Source: Gemmatimonas sp. UBA7669
Lineage (GTDB): Bacteria; Gemmatimonadota; Gemmatimonadetes; Gemmatimonadales; Gemmatimonadaceae
Length of the DNA stretch: 64,000 bases
Assembly: GCF_002483225.1 (NCBI RefSeq)
Contig: NZ_DLHL01000011.1
Coordinates: forward strand, 372,001 to 436,000
Reading direction: 5' to 3'
Shown: positions 50,497 through 58,895 of the stretch, one piece after another
Numbering within the stretch: position 1 is the first letter of the stretch
Layout: every line of letters begins with the position of its first letter
The notes under the pieces: generated by a model
Told to the model about the DNA's origin: nothing
Database searches by the model: none
The model's input: the letters and a program-made list of their open reading frames with translations, nothing else
Program-made: the position numbers and the translations under genes

Positions 50497-50638
50497 GTGT
50501 AACGCTCACGTTCTGCAGCAAACGCCCCCAACCGGAAACAAGCGGGGCGTTCGCACCATCCTGTGAGGTTACAGCGAACGCCCCGCGGTCGCCACGTTGA
50601 TCTTCGTAGCGTTTGCCTGCAGCTACGCAAGGTTAGGC
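50497..50638 (-). repeat. attC site
   Basis: Cores GTGTAAC (50497-50503) and GTTAGGC (50632-50638). CGTTCTGCAGCAAACGCC pairs with GCGTTTGCCTGCAGCTACGC with extra bases on the right. Confidence 0.87.
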
Positions 50639-50686
50639 AGCTGAGGCAGCGAATCGTACGTCGCGGAGTCGGTGTTCAGCGCACAC

Positions 50687-51259
50687 CTACCGCTGTCGCG
50701 CCACGGCGGTAGCCGTGTCCCCCAAGAGACTGAGGCTACGCGTCCGAATTGAATCATCCGTCACTTTCATGAAGCGAAGGTACACGCGATCGTCGGGGGC
50801 AAGCTCCATTCTCGCTGCGACCCCGGTCTCTCGATCGAGAAAGCGAATCTGAGCGCCGCCGGTGTTCGAAGCAGTGATATTGATCCGCTCCGGGTTGCAC
50901 GGCTGGCTGGTGCAAGGAGGCGCGTCAAAGCCCATGCCGATATCGCCACGCTGATTCAGCCCGAGGCCAAAGCGTTCGTTGCCAGCCGAGTCACGGATCG
51001 CCATCCCGGTCGAAGGAGACATGCGTTGGAAATTGTCGCGCATTGGCGCGCCGAGCACGATCCGATCTCGGCCGGCCGAGTCTTCGATGACGAGCTGTCG
51101 AGTGCGCACAATGTCCGAGGTCGGAGCCTGACCCACGAATGCCGAAAGCGCCACCAAGGCTGTTCCCAGCCCCATGAGTAATCCAACCGTTTGCGTACGC
51201 CGAAGCTGCTGCTTGAGCTCGTAGACTTGCTCCGAGAGCGCTTGTTCTGATGAATCCAT
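50687..51259 (-). CDS. Cassette gene: single-pass membrane protein with beta-repeat ectodomain
   Basis: The 190-aa protein has a coiled-coil start (EQALSEQVYELKQQLRRTQT), one transmembrane helix (VGLLMGLGTALVALSAFVG) and a periplasmic part of repeated short strands: RQLVIEDSAGRDRIVLGAPM, MAIRDSAGNERFGLGLNQRG and QIRFLDRETGVAARMELAPD. This D-x-x-G-R-x-R/x-L-G pattern occurs in uncharacterised proteins across soil bacteria. Function unknown. Confidence 0.65.
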   Translation of the reverse strand: MDSSEQALSEQVYELKQQLRRTQTVGLLMGLGTALVALSAFVGQAPTSDIVRTRQLVIEDSAGRDRIVLGAPMRDNFQRMSPSTGMAIRDSAGNERFGLGLNQRGDIGMGFDAPPCTSQPCNPERINITASNTGGAQIRFLDRETGVAARMELAPDDRVYLRFMKVTDDSIRTRSLSLLGDTATAVARQR

Positions 51260-51287
51260 TGTTCCCTCTTTCAGTCAGGTTGAAGCT

Positions 51288-51423
51288 GCCAAACGTGTGC
51301 TTCTGCTGCGAGCGCTCCCATAGAATGCGGTTGTGGGGCCTCGGCAAACCTTACAGAAGATGATGCCGAGGACCCACAACCGCTACCGCACCCCGCGCTC
51401 GTCGGCAGCAAGCTTCGTTATGC
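51288..51423 (-). repeat. attC site
   Basis: Cores GCCAAAC (51288-51294) and GTTATGC (51417-51423). GTGCTTCTGCTGCGAGCGC pairs with GCGCTCGTCGGCAGCAAGC with two extra bases on the right; a second inner stem (GCGGTTGTGG / CCACAACCGC) lies in the loop. Closely similar to the site at 54585. Confidence 0.87.
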
Positions 51424-51497
51424 CGCCCTGAATAGACGGACAAGAGGCGCAGTCGCTGTAGCCGCGCATATTGAGAAACGGCGCAGGGGACTGTGAA

Positions 51498-53036
51498 TCA
51501 CTGGCGGTGCAACCAGCCCCACTGAACCAGCGCGTCCTCAATCGCGCTGCGCATAATCGCTTGACCGGATCGATCGTAGAAACCGAAGAAATGCGTCGCA
51601 TTGGGTACCGGCACGAACCTCACGTCATTCCCGACCGCAGCCGACATCACACTGAACCGTTCAGCGTCGGTAAAGTCGCAATACTCATCCTTCGCGGCGT
51701 GAATCATCAGCGTGCGTGGCTGACCGGCAGCGATGAGGTCGATTGGTGAGAAGAGCCGAACCGGCGCGCGCGCACTCACACGTTTGCGGAAGTAGCCGTC
51801 CTCCTTAGGACCAGCGGGATCCACGCACACGCCGCTGGTGATCACAGCGGCCGGATACCGACGCTCGGTCGGCGCGACATCGGTGTCGAGCGCGTGCACG
51901 GAGTGGCCGCGCGTGCCGAGCCAGAGCGCGATGCCCGCGCCGGACGAGAAGCCGGCGACCCCGATCCGTGTGGGATCGATTCGAAGGCGGGCCGCATTGC
52001 GCTGGACATACTCGAATGCCGCGCGTGCGTCATCGGCCGGTTCAATCGGGCCAGCGTCGAACCGGCTAGAAGTGCGGTACTCCACGCTCACGACGATGAG
52101 GCCGAGCCGCCTGAGTTCGCGGACGATGCCCGGTGAGTGGCTCCAACTGCCCGACGTTCCTGAACCGCCATGGAACCAGAGCATGGCAGGACGCATGCCG
52201 CTGGTGTCGCCGGCGGTTGGTCGCAAGATATGCAGTTCTAGTGGAACGTCGTCGATCCGTCGATAGGTGTCGACCGCATGCCCAGCACGCGCGGCGTGGT
52301 GGGCGGCGATCAATGAATCGACACGCTGGCGCGTTGCCGAGTCCGGGCGAAGTGCGACCCACTGGGCATAGACCGAGTCAACGCCACGTTCATTGTTGTC
52401 GTCGAGGTGCGTGAGGAGCAGTGCAGTGGTGACACGCCGCTGAGCCGACTCACTGCGGAACAGTTCCAGCGCCGCTGCGAACTCGGCGCGAAGCCATTGC
52501 GCGTCGCCGCTATGCAGTGCCGGGCGGCGCGCGCGTAGCGTGCGCGCGTGCTCGTGCACCAGCGCACCTCGCAACTCGCCGTGTTCCGGCAACGCCCACC
52601 AGCGATCGTCGTCGAGCGGCAGGGTTCCGATGAGCGAGTCCAGTCCGACGTCGCGGACCACATCCGTCGCGTCGCTCTCACGCCAGTGGAAGTATGGCCA
52701 CAGGACCCGCCCCCACGCGTGCCGCAGGCGGAGGCGCAGCAGCTCCTCGTCGAACTGGCTCGCGGTGAGGCGGTCGCGGTATTGCGCGAGCGCACTGCGT
52801 TCAGACTCGAGCGCGGCGTCCCATGTGCGGCGGAAATCCGACGGTGTCGTCTGCCACGTCGCTGCGAAGGCCGATGTCGCGAGTGCGCTGTTCCGTTGCT
52901 GCCAGAGAGTAAGAGCCGAGTCGGCGACCGGCGTCTGCGCGGTGAGTCTTGCACTGGCACTGAGCATGGCTGCTGAAACAAGCAGTGCGACGAACCGACG
53001 GCCGACGATACGTGGATGAGAGGTCATGTCCCGCAC
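51498..53036 (-). CDS. Cassette gene: secreted alpha/beta hydrolase (esterase)
   Basis: The protein is 512 aa with signal peptide (RFVALLVSAAMLSASARLTA then Q). An N-terminal helical domain of about 260 residues precedes the hydrolase: oxyanion PAMLWFHGGSGTSGSW, nucleophile IGVAGFSSGAGIALW (G-x-S-x-G), acidic residue in MIHAAKDEYCDFTDA and His in VPNATHFFGFYD. Probably hydrolyses esters or peptides outside the cytoplasm. GTG at 53036 overlaps the stop of a 46-aa ORF upstream; the ATG at 53027 is an alternative. Confidence 0.85.
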   Translation of the reverse strand: MRDMTSHPRIVGRRFVALLVSAAMLSASARLTAQTPVADSALTLWQQRNSALATSAFAATWQTTPSDFRRTWDAALESERSALAQYRDRLTASQFDEELLRLRLRHAWGRVLWPYFHWRESDATDVVRDVGLDSLIGTLPLDDDRWWALPEHGELRGALVHEHARTLRARRPALHSGDAQWLRAEFAAALELFRSESAQRRVTTALLLTHLDDNNERGVDSVYAQWVALRPDSATRQRVDSLIAAHHAARAGHAVDTYRRIDDVPLELHILRPTAGDTSGMRPAMLWFHGGSGTSGSWSHSPGIVRELRRLGLIVVSVEYRTSSRFDAGPIEPADDARAAFEYVQRNAARLRIDPTRIGVAGFSSGAGIALWLGTRGHSVHALDTDVAPTERRYPAAVITSGVCVDPAGPKEDGYFRKRVSARAPVRLFSPIDLIAAGQPRTLMIHAAKDEYCDFTDAERFSVMSAAVGNDVRFVPVPNATHFFGFYDRSGQAIMRSAIEDALVQWGWLHRQ

Positions 53037-53176
53037 TACGAATGCCCCCCGAACGCGGTTTCAGCTACGGCCCGTTCTACGGCGGCTCGGAGAGGCGCTT
53101 GGTTGAATTGCGCCGGACAGGATTCGGCGCGCTCCGGGTACTCGACACCACACGGATCGCAACGCGTCGATAGCAT
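53036..53176 (-). CDS. 46-aa cysteine-containing ORF, first gene of the esterase cassette
   Basis: ATG at 53176 has AGGGAG 7 nt upstream, one of the best ribosome sites in the array. It encodes MLSTRCDPCGVEYPERAESC, then PAQFNQAPLRAAVERAVAET and AFGGHS. C-x2-C...C resembles a half zinc ribbon. Its TAG overlaps the esterase GTG start, indicating translational coupling. It starts 29 bp from the attC core, the usual cassette distance. No family recognised. Confidence 0.5.
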   Translation of the reverse strand: MLSTRCDPCGVEYPERAESCPAQFNQAPLRAAVERAVAETAFGGHS

Positions 53177-53204
53177 CGGAAGCTCCCTGGATACGCGCGC
53201 GTCG

Positions 53205-53328
53205 GCGTAACGCACAGCATTCTGCTGCAGCGCTACAAATAAGTGCGGCCGGAAGGGCGCCGGGCGCAAGCTCGGCGCCCGCCAGCCGCACACCGAATCG
53301 CGCTGTCAGCGGCAATGCTCTGTTCGGC
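53205..53328 (-). repeat. attC site
   Basis: Cores GCGTAAC (53205-53211) and GTTCGGC (53322-53328). GCATTCTGCTGCAGCGC pairs with GCGCTGTCAGCGGCAATGC with extra A and G on the right; inner stem GGCGCCGGGC / GCTCGGCGCC-like in the loop. Confidence 0.85.
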
Positions 53329-53351
53329 GGCGATGATTCCAACGGCGAGCA

Positions 53352-54566
53352 TCACCGCGCGAAGCTCTGAATTAGACTTCCCAGGTCAGCCTCCAACTGC
53401 TGCGGAGTAGTGTCGAGTGCACGGGCGAGACCCGTGATAGTCGGCTCTTTGCCCCCGAGCGCCTCGATTACGCGCAGAACGCCACCGTCACCACTGCGTC
53501 GGTACGTCAATTCGAGCAGCGCCGCGACCATCGGGAGTGTGGCACTCCCGATCGCACCGTCAGCCTGATTCGACAGGACATCCGCGAGCTTAGTGTTAGG
53601 GCGATCGGAGAGGAAGACGGCAAGACTGCGCATCATTTCGACAAACGTCAGGCCGCGTGCGCCACCGAGCCAATACGCGATGCCTTCGCTCGCGAGCGCC
53701 GAGCGCTCCTGCACCAATGGATGCAGTAGCACGTGAACGAGTTCGTGGTGGTACGCTTCACCGTAGCGCGGGTCACCAGCAATGACGAATCGTCGATCCG
53801 GACTGGCACGACCCCCGACGCGATCAGCACTGAGCACCCACTCAAGGCCCAGCACCCGAAATCCTGCCTGCAGGTCCGGCACCTGATAGTATGTCACCGG
53901 TGATCTGTCGGTGATGCCGAAGCGTCGCAGAAGCGCTTCAGCCCATTGCGCGGTCCCGCGAGCGCGCGCTGCGTCAAAGCGATGTGTCGGGTGCACCACG
54001 TATTCGATCAGACCAACACGGACTCGACGCCATCCAGCCGTTTCGAAAGGGAGTGGACTCGCGAGCACCCAGCGGTGTCGGCCGTCTTTGTCGACTTCTC
54101 TCACGATGTAGCTGCGCTCCATTCCAAACAATCCCGGACGAGCCGTTGAACCTCCACCGACGTAAACGGTTCGGAGCAGCCAACGGTCTGAACTACCTGC
54201 GACCAGGGGTACCGCTTCGACGAGAAGTGGTCGACCATCGAGGAGGTACGACTCAGAGGTCATGAGCGGATCAGGATCCGTGCTTCGAGCGCGATCGGCG
54301 TCGGACCAGAACGAGGACCGAAGGGAGGCATCGTGGCGCATCAATATGTAGTCGCGCCAAGCACGGACAACATCCGGTAACGACGCACGTGCCGGATCAA
54401 CGCCCCACCAACTTCCTGGCACCACCATCGTGTCAACCGCGAAACCAAGTGCTAACGCCCGTGATGATGCGTTGTCGCCCGCGGTTTGTGCATGAGCGGG
54501 AGTAAGCGCGATCGATGCGCCGAAACACAAGGCAACGAGTATCGATTGGCGAAAGCTGCTGTCCAT
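53352..54566 (-). CDS. Cassette gene: secreted gluzincin-type metalloprotease-like protein
   Basis: The protein is 404 aa with signal peptide ending TPAHAQ. Zinc motif AYHHELVHVLLHPLVQE contains H-E-L-V-H, and about 20 residues on ASEGIAYWLGGA supplies the third ligand Glu, the gluzincin arrangement of M1/M61-like peptidases. The N-terminal 200 residues are an accessory domain (SWWGVDPARASLPDVVRAWR; LLDGRPLLVEAVPLVAG). Predicted periplasmic or secreted peptidase; substrate unknown. Confidence 0.78.
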   Translation of the reverse strand: MDSSFRQSILVALCFGASIALTPAHAQTAGDNASSRALALGFAVDTMVVPGSWWGVDPARASLPDVVRAWRDYILMRHDASLRSSFWSDADRARSTDPDPLMTSESYLLDGRPLLVEAVPLVAGSSDRWLLRTVYVGGGSTARPGLFGMERSYIVREVDKDGRHRWVLASPLPFETAGWRRVRVGLIEYVVHPTHRFDAARARGTAQWAEALLRRFGITDRSPVTYYQVPDLQAGFRVLGLEWVLSADRVGGRASPDRRFVIAGDPRYGEAYHHELVHVLLHPLVQERSALASEGIAYWLGGARGLTFVEMMRSLAVFLSDRPNTKLADVLSNQADGAIGSATLPMVAALLELTYRRSGDGGVLRVIEALGGKEPTITGLARALDTTPQQLEADLGSLIQSFAR

Positions 54567-54584
54567 GTGTTGACCTGTGACTCC

Positions 54585-54719
54585 GCCGAAGGTGTGCTTC
54601 TGCTGCGAGCGTTCCCACAAAATGCGGTTGCGGGGCCGCTGCAGACCTTTCATAAAGTGGAGCAGTGGCCCCCCAACCGCTACCGCACCTGCGCTCGTCG
54701 GCAGCAAGCGTCGTTACAC
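54585..54719 (-). repeat. attC site
   Basis: Left core decayed (GCCGAAG, 54585-54591), right core GTTACAC (54713-54719). GTGCTTCTGCTGCGAGCG pairs with CGCTCGTCGGCAGCAAGC with two extra bases on the right. Close relative of the site at 51288. Confidence 0.83.
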
Positions 54720-54815
54720 GGCGCGGGATCGGACCAGGGGTTTTGCGGCCTCTTGAAGAGGCATCGTGCTGCGCCCAGGGCATTCCGCAGCAACCGGCCG
54801 GAGAGAATCTACGCG

Positions 54816-55901
54816 TCAGTCGGCGCGCCGCAGATGCGTGCGGAAGAAGGTGAGCGCTTCACGCGCTGCGCGCACGTGTACTTCACCACGATCGACGCCG
54901 TCCGAGGCGCATAACGCACGCGCGAAGATTCGTCCGCGCCACGTACACTCCGCAAGGAACGCGTAGTGCGAAACCCCCGGCAATCGTGAGAGCTGTGCGC
55001 TTCGAAGCTGCGCGGTGACAACGCTCGTGGTGATCTCCGGTGGAACCTGCTTGTCGTCATCACCGAGAAGCACGTACACCGGCACACTGATTGTGCGAAG
55101 GGTGAGCGTGTCGGTCACCGGCAGGAGCGCCGGTGCCATAGCGAACACGGCAGCGATGCGCGCATCCCGGGTCACCTCACGGCCACGAGATACCGCAGCC
55201 TGAAACGCCGCGTCGCTGCGTCGCAACGAATCGATGTCGCGCAGCGTGAAGGGAGCCTCGGGGGGCAGCACACACCACGGAACGTTCGGCTCCAGCGTGC
55301 ATCGACGTTGCCATTCGTCCGGTGGCAGGTGGGCTCCAGCGAGCGCGAGAACAGAGAATCCGCCCAGCGAGAATCCGGCCGCTCCGATGCTGCTCGTGTC
55401 GACACGAGCCCCGAGAAGGCTGTCCGCCAGAAGAAGATCCACCAACACCGAGAGATCTCGGGCGCGTTCGCCGGGAAGTACGAAGCCTCCAAGTCGGTAC
55501 GCCGCTTCGGTCGCCGCATTACCGTGATGGTCAACCCCCGCGACGATGAAGCCCTCAATTGCGAGCGCCTCGGCCAGCCACGACAGTTGCGCAGCGCTCC
55601 CGCCCGTGCCGTGTGACAGCACGATGAGCGGACGCCGCGCATCGTCGGCGAACGGAGCGTCTGGCGCGCTCCGCCCAAAGCGGAACACGCCTGCTGCCCA
55701 CGCGGATTCCTCGCTGCCGGCACGCGCGGGGTACCACACGCGAGTCACTAATGGGCGTCCGACCCGGCCATCCCAGTCGGTGCGACTGGAATCCACGTAG
55801 TGCCGCGTGATGCGACCGACGGGCTGAACGCGGATATCAGCGTTGGCGCACGCCGTCGCGAGAACGAGAAGGAGGAGCAGAGCGAGAGGGTGGCGATTCA
55901 T
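54816..55901 (-). CDS. Cassette gene: alpha/beta hydrolase lipoprotein (PAF-acetylhydrolase/dienelactone-hydrolase-like)
   Basis: The protein is 361 aa, lipobox VLATAC after MNRHPLALLLLL. Hydrolase motifs: GRPLVTRVWYPARAG, oxyanion LIVLSHGTGGSAAQLSW, VDHHGN, nucleophile IGAAGFSLGGFSVLALAG, acidic residue in VYVLLGDDDKQVPPE and His in PGVSHYAFLAEC. This is the predicted-dienelactone-hydrolase/PAF-AH group. Second secreted hydrolase in the array, suggesting cassettes for extracellular ester or lipid turnover. Confidence 0.87.
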   Translation of the reverse strand: MNRHPLALLLLLVLATACANADIRVQPVGRITRHYVDSSRTDWDGRVGRPLVTRVWYPARAGSEESAWAAGVFRFGRSAPDAPFADDARRPLIVLSHGTGGSAAQLSWLAEALAIEGFIVAGVDHHGNAATEAAYRLGGFVLPGERARDLSVLVDLLLADSLLGARVDTSSIGAAGFSLGGFSVLALAGAHLPPDEWQRRCTLEPNVPWCVLPPEAPFTLRDIDSLRRSDAAFQAAVSRGREVTRDARIAAVFAMAPALLPVTDTLTLRTISVPVYVLLGDDDKQVPPEITTSVVTAQLRSAQLSRLPGVSHYAFLAECTWRGRIFARALCASDGVDRGEVHVRAAREALTFFRTHLRRAD

Positions 55902-55928
55902 GCGCGCAAGAGGTTCCCGGTTCAGTCC

Positions 55929-56042
55929 GTGTAACGCCCAGCGTTCAGCGGCGGCGGCTTACAGAAACGATGCGGCCAGCGAACGGAGCGAGCAATGGCC
56001 GCAACCCGAAATGCCGCCGTCAGCTGCAACGGCACGTTAGGC
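55929..56042 (-). repeat. attC site
   Basis: Cores GTGTAAC (55929-55935) and GTTAGGC (56036-56042). GCGTTCAGCGGCGGCGGC pairs with GCCGCCGTCAGCTGCAACGG with two extra bases on the right. The TAA of the gene at 56037 lies in the right core. Confidence 0.9.
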
Positions 56043-56510
56043 AGAGGGTAACTCACCGAATACGGGTGCGGCAGGGAGCGTCTTCGCTCGTCGTGCAACG
56101 AGGACCGTGCCGGATAAGACACCAAAACCCAACGCGCCCGAGAGCAACAGAAGTCCGACGCCGCTGTACGTGAGTCCCGTGACGGCGAAGTGCGCAACAA
56201 CCGATACAATGGCCCCCAAGGCGCCAACCCGTGGGATCGAGAGGCTCTGAACTGATTTGACGCGCACGGACGTGGCCGCAAGCAACACACCGACCAGCGC
56301 ACCCATTGCGGCCCCATATACGAGACCAAACCGGCTTGCAGGCAGGATACTGTTCACCAACAAGTCACCCCACGTGGGCTCGATTGGATGCGTAAGGTGG
56401 CGAGCGATGCGGATCGAAAACGCCAGCATGCTCCACGCGACGCCCCACGTGATTGCCATCCCGAGCACGCCGCGCACGATGCGTTGCAGCCTCTTCACGT
56501 CACCTCGCAT
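56037..56510 (-). CDS. Cassette gene: four-helix membrane protein
   Basis: The 157-aa protein has helices VLGMAITWGVAWSMLAFSI, FGLVYGAAMGALVGVLLAAT, VGALGAIVSVVAHFAVTGL and GLLLLSGALGFGVLSGTVLV. No family recognised. Its stop is within the downstream core GCCTAAC, and the upstream boundary GTTAGGC is the exact complement, so the cassette ends are intact. Confidence 0.65.
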   Translation of the reverse strand: MRGDVKRLQRIVRGVLGMAITWGVAWSMLAFSIRIARHLTHPIEPTWGDLLVNSILPASRFGLVYGAAMGALVGVLLAATSVRVKSVQSLSIPRVGALGAIVSVVAHFAVTGLTYSGVGLLLLSGALGFGVLSGTVLVARRAKTLPAAPVFGELPSA

Positions 56511-56558
56511 GTTGGTGAGATCAACTGGGTCACCATAGTGGTGCTCCCACGGGATTCT

Positions 56559-56669
56559 GCCTAACGCCCAGCGCTCTGCCGCGGGGCAGCTACAACAAAT
56601 TGCGGCGGGCGGGCGCCGCGCGCACGCCGCCTACCGAATTGGCCCGCCGGCAGCAGCGGTCCGTTAGGT
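56559..56669 (-). repeat. attC site
   Basis: Cores GCCTAAC (56559-56565) and GTTAGGT (56663-56669). GCGCTCTGCCGCGGGGC pairs with CCCGCCGGCAGCAGCGG with extra bases on the right. The TAA of the gene at 56664 lies in the right core. Confidence 0.9.
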
Positions 56670-57416
56670 GCCCGGACGTCGTCGCGACACCTTAGATCGA
56701 GAGCGAGATGCACTGGGCGGGATTGGATCAAGAGTTGCGTCCACAATTACGCCTCCGGGAATGTCGAGCTCACCGTCAATATCCGAATAGCCGTGAAGCG
56801 TCCTCGTTTCACGAAGAACATGATGCATCGCAAGCGTCATCCTTGCATGGATGCTTGATACGCACAGCCCAGCTTTTACTCGCTCGTCAGCAAGCGACCT
56901 AGCTTCGGGTGGAATATTGTCTCCGAACGCTTCGCTGAGCGCAAGCGCCATAGCCGACGCCTCCGAATTTTCTTGGATCGCTCCCGTCAGAATGACGAGC
57001 TGAGGCGACAGCTCTTCAAGCGCCTCGTTCAAGTGTGTTAGTGTGGCTACCGTCTCCGGTGTCGCGTACACAACCGCATCGAGAATTAGTTCTTGCACGG
57101 TGCTTACGGCACGCTTGTGCTCTTCATGGAGAGGCGAATCCAAGCCATCGCCCACACCATACTCGACATCTACCGTCGCCTTCATAAGCATACCTCCGTA
57201 ACCGCCAAGGGCTCGAAGTTCTCTGCGGGCCCGTTCGTACCAACGAGCGCGGCGTTCAAACCCTCTTGCGTTGCGAAGCTTGGTCAGTTCATCGGCTACC
57301 GCGCGCCTAGCGGCTCTACCGGCCGTGAACAGCGTAACGATGCCTGCACCCACTATGGTGATAGCGATATTGATCGCCTCTCCAAGATTGCCTGCGGGCA
57401 AGTCAAGCATGATCAT
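56664..57416 (-). CDS. Cassette gene: membrane-anchored helical protein
   Basis: The 250-aa protein has an N-terminal membrane helix (GEAINIAITIVGAGIVTLFT) followed by a basic coiled region (ADELTKLRNARGFERRARWY) and a helical domain (VSTVQELILDAVVYATPETV; LNEALEELSPQLVILTGAIQ; SSIHARMTLAMHHVLRETRT), ending in a basic Ser/Arg tail. No family recognised; the layout recalls membrane-tethered components of defence cassettes, but that is speculation. It is the cassette nearest the integrase that still has a gene. Confidence 0.6.
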   Translation of the reverse strand: MIMLDLPAGNLGEAINIAITIVGAGIVTLFTAGRAARRAVADELTKLRNARGFERRARWYERARRELRALGGYGGMLMKATVDVEYGVGDGLDSPLHEEHKRAVSTVQELILDAVVYATPETVATLTHLNEALEELSPQLVILTGAIQENSEASAMALALSEAFGDNIPPEARSLADERVKAGLCVSSIHARMTLAMHHVLRETRTLHGYSDIDGELDIPGGVIVDATLDPIPPSASRSRSKVSRRRPGT

Positions 57417-57462
57417 CTAGCCATGAGTCGAAGACCTAGTTGTCCTAGGGTTGCGTTGGCGC

Positions 57463-57517
57463 ACCTAACAAAATAGAGGTTTTGCGTCGCGCAGCCGACG
57501 CCAAACCTCCGTTGAAC
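57463..57517 (-). repeat. Short attC-like site at the integrase-proximal cassette boundary
   Basis: ACCTAAC (57463-57469) is complementary to the core of the same cassette at its other end (GTTAGGT, 56663-56669). It is followed by a stem GAGGTTTTGCGTCG / CGACGCCAAACCTC (57476-57489 and 57496-57509, one mismatch, 6-nt loop) and GTTGAAC (57511-57517), which fits the core consensus. The stem has no extrahelical bases, unlike the other sites. Confidence 0.55.
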
Positions 57518-57525
57518 TGAACCGC
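57511..57525 (+). repeat. Left copy of 15-bp inverted repeat flanking the mobile-element block
   Basis: GTTGAACTGAACCGC, inverse of 61947-61961 with one mismatch. Either the two arms of an attC split by insertion or the ends of the IS91-like element. Confidence 0.6.
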
Positions 57526-57761
57526 GGGAGGGGGCGACTATGGAGTTTGCTGCGGGTGTGAGCCCGCCGCCAGTGTGCGGATGGCAGCCCGGCGATCTGC
57601 TGGTGGCTGAGACAAGAGCCGACGTATGGTTGCGGCGATGACCACGAGCCAGTCGCCGAGACCGAAAGGGGGTGTCGGCTGACGCGTGGGCACGCCGCGG
57701 CGGCGCATCCGGCAAGCGGGTGCACCGGTAGTGGGGGCGACGTGAGCGCGCGGGAGACGCG

Positions 57762-58868
57762 TCATGCCGGATCCAACCGAGCCAAGGTGTGACTCGCTCG
57801 ACGCAGCGCCCGCGTCCGGTACAGGTGGCCCTGGCCGCACTGCGTGCAGCGGGGGACCAGCGCGAGGGTCGCAGGCGGCGCTTCAGCCCGCGCCGTGCGT
57901 GGTGTGGAGACCGAAACTGGCGTGAGGCGTTCTTGTAAGGCCTCGCGGATACCCGCGGCCTGAGGCCGCCAGAAGCCATAGTAGCGGACTTTATGGAAGC
58001 CGCGCGGCAGGACATGCTGCAGGAAGCGCCGGAGAAACTCGTCGCCGCACAACGTCATCGTCCGCCAGCTACCGGTGGTCGCATTCGCGTAGCGGAAGGT
58101 GACCGCACGGCGATCGACGTGGAGAATGCGCGCATCGGTGATGGCCGCGCGATGCACATAGCGCGCGAGATAGCGCAGCACGCAGTCGGCACCCTGCACC
58201 GTCGGTTTCGCGTACACCACCCACGGCTTCTTCCAGACCGTGGCGGGGATAGCCACGTCAGGGAGGAGCCGTTTCCATCGCAACAGGAACCGCGCGCGGA
58301 ATCCGACCGACAGGGCCCGCACCGGCACCAAGTACTGGCCTCGCGCCCGTCGCCATGTCCCGTCTGGAGCGAGGGCCCCGCCGGGGACGAGACAGTGCAC
58401 ATGCGGATGATACGCGAGCGTGCGTGTCCACGTGTGCAGCACGGCCAGCACGCCCACGGTGCCCCCGAGATAGTGCGCGTCCGCCGCGAGCCGCTGGAGC
58501 GCTTCGGCCGCCGTCTGCATCAATGTCCCCAACAACACGCGTTGATGCGCACGGACGATGGGCCGCAGCTCGGCCGGCAGGGTAAACACCACGTGGAAGT
58601 ACGGCACGGGCAGCAGCTCGCGCTCGCGCGCGGCGGTCCACGCGCGCGTACTGACGCCATGACACGTCGGGCACTGACGATGTCGACAGGAATGGTACAC
58701 GAAGTGTTCGGCCCCGCACGTGTCACACTGCGTGACGTGTCCGCCCATCGCGGCGGTGCGACAGGCCGCGAGATCGTCGAGGGCACGCCGATGGCCCGCC
58801 GGCATCGCCGCGCCAAAACGCGCCGCGTACGCTGGGCCAAACCGCCGCACGGCCGTCGCGACAGACAT
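57762..58868 (-). CDS. IS91-family (HUH) transposase
   Basis: The 368-aa protein has an N-terminal zinc-binding domain (VTQCDTCGAEHFVYHSCRHR, then QCPTCHG), the HUH nuclease motif LAYHPHVHCLVPGG, and a catalytic tyrosine region VLRYLARYVHRAAITDARIL. A second C-x2-C lies near the C-terminus (VPRCTQCGQGHLY). It nicks and transfers single-stranded DNA for rolling-circle-type transposition. Complete frame. Confidence 0.92.
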   Translation of the reverse strand: MSVATAVRRFGPAYAARFGAAMPAGHRRALDDLAACRTAAMGGHVTQCDTCGAEHFVYHSCRHRQCPTCHGVSTRAWTAARERELLPVPYFHVVFTLPAELRPIVRAHQRVLLGTLMQTAAEALQRLAADAHYLGGTVGVLAVLHTWTRTLAYHPHVHCLVPGGALAPDGTWRRARGQYLVPVRALSVGFRARFLLRWKRLLPDVAIPATVWKKPWVVYAKPTVQGADCVLRYLARYVHRAAITDARILHVDRRAVTFRYANATTGSWRTMTLCGDEFLRRFLQHVLPRGFHKVRYYGFWRPQAAGIREALQERLTPVSVSTPRTARAEAPPATLALVPRCTQCGQGHLYRTRALRRASHTLARLDPA

Positions 58869-58895
58869 GCCTCCGCTCCGGACGCCGGCGCGGGG

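Noticed and set aside
51288..54719. The repeated hairpins as a CRISPR array or REP elements
   Set aside because: Repeats are long, differ from each other, are separated by whole genes and end in integron core sites.
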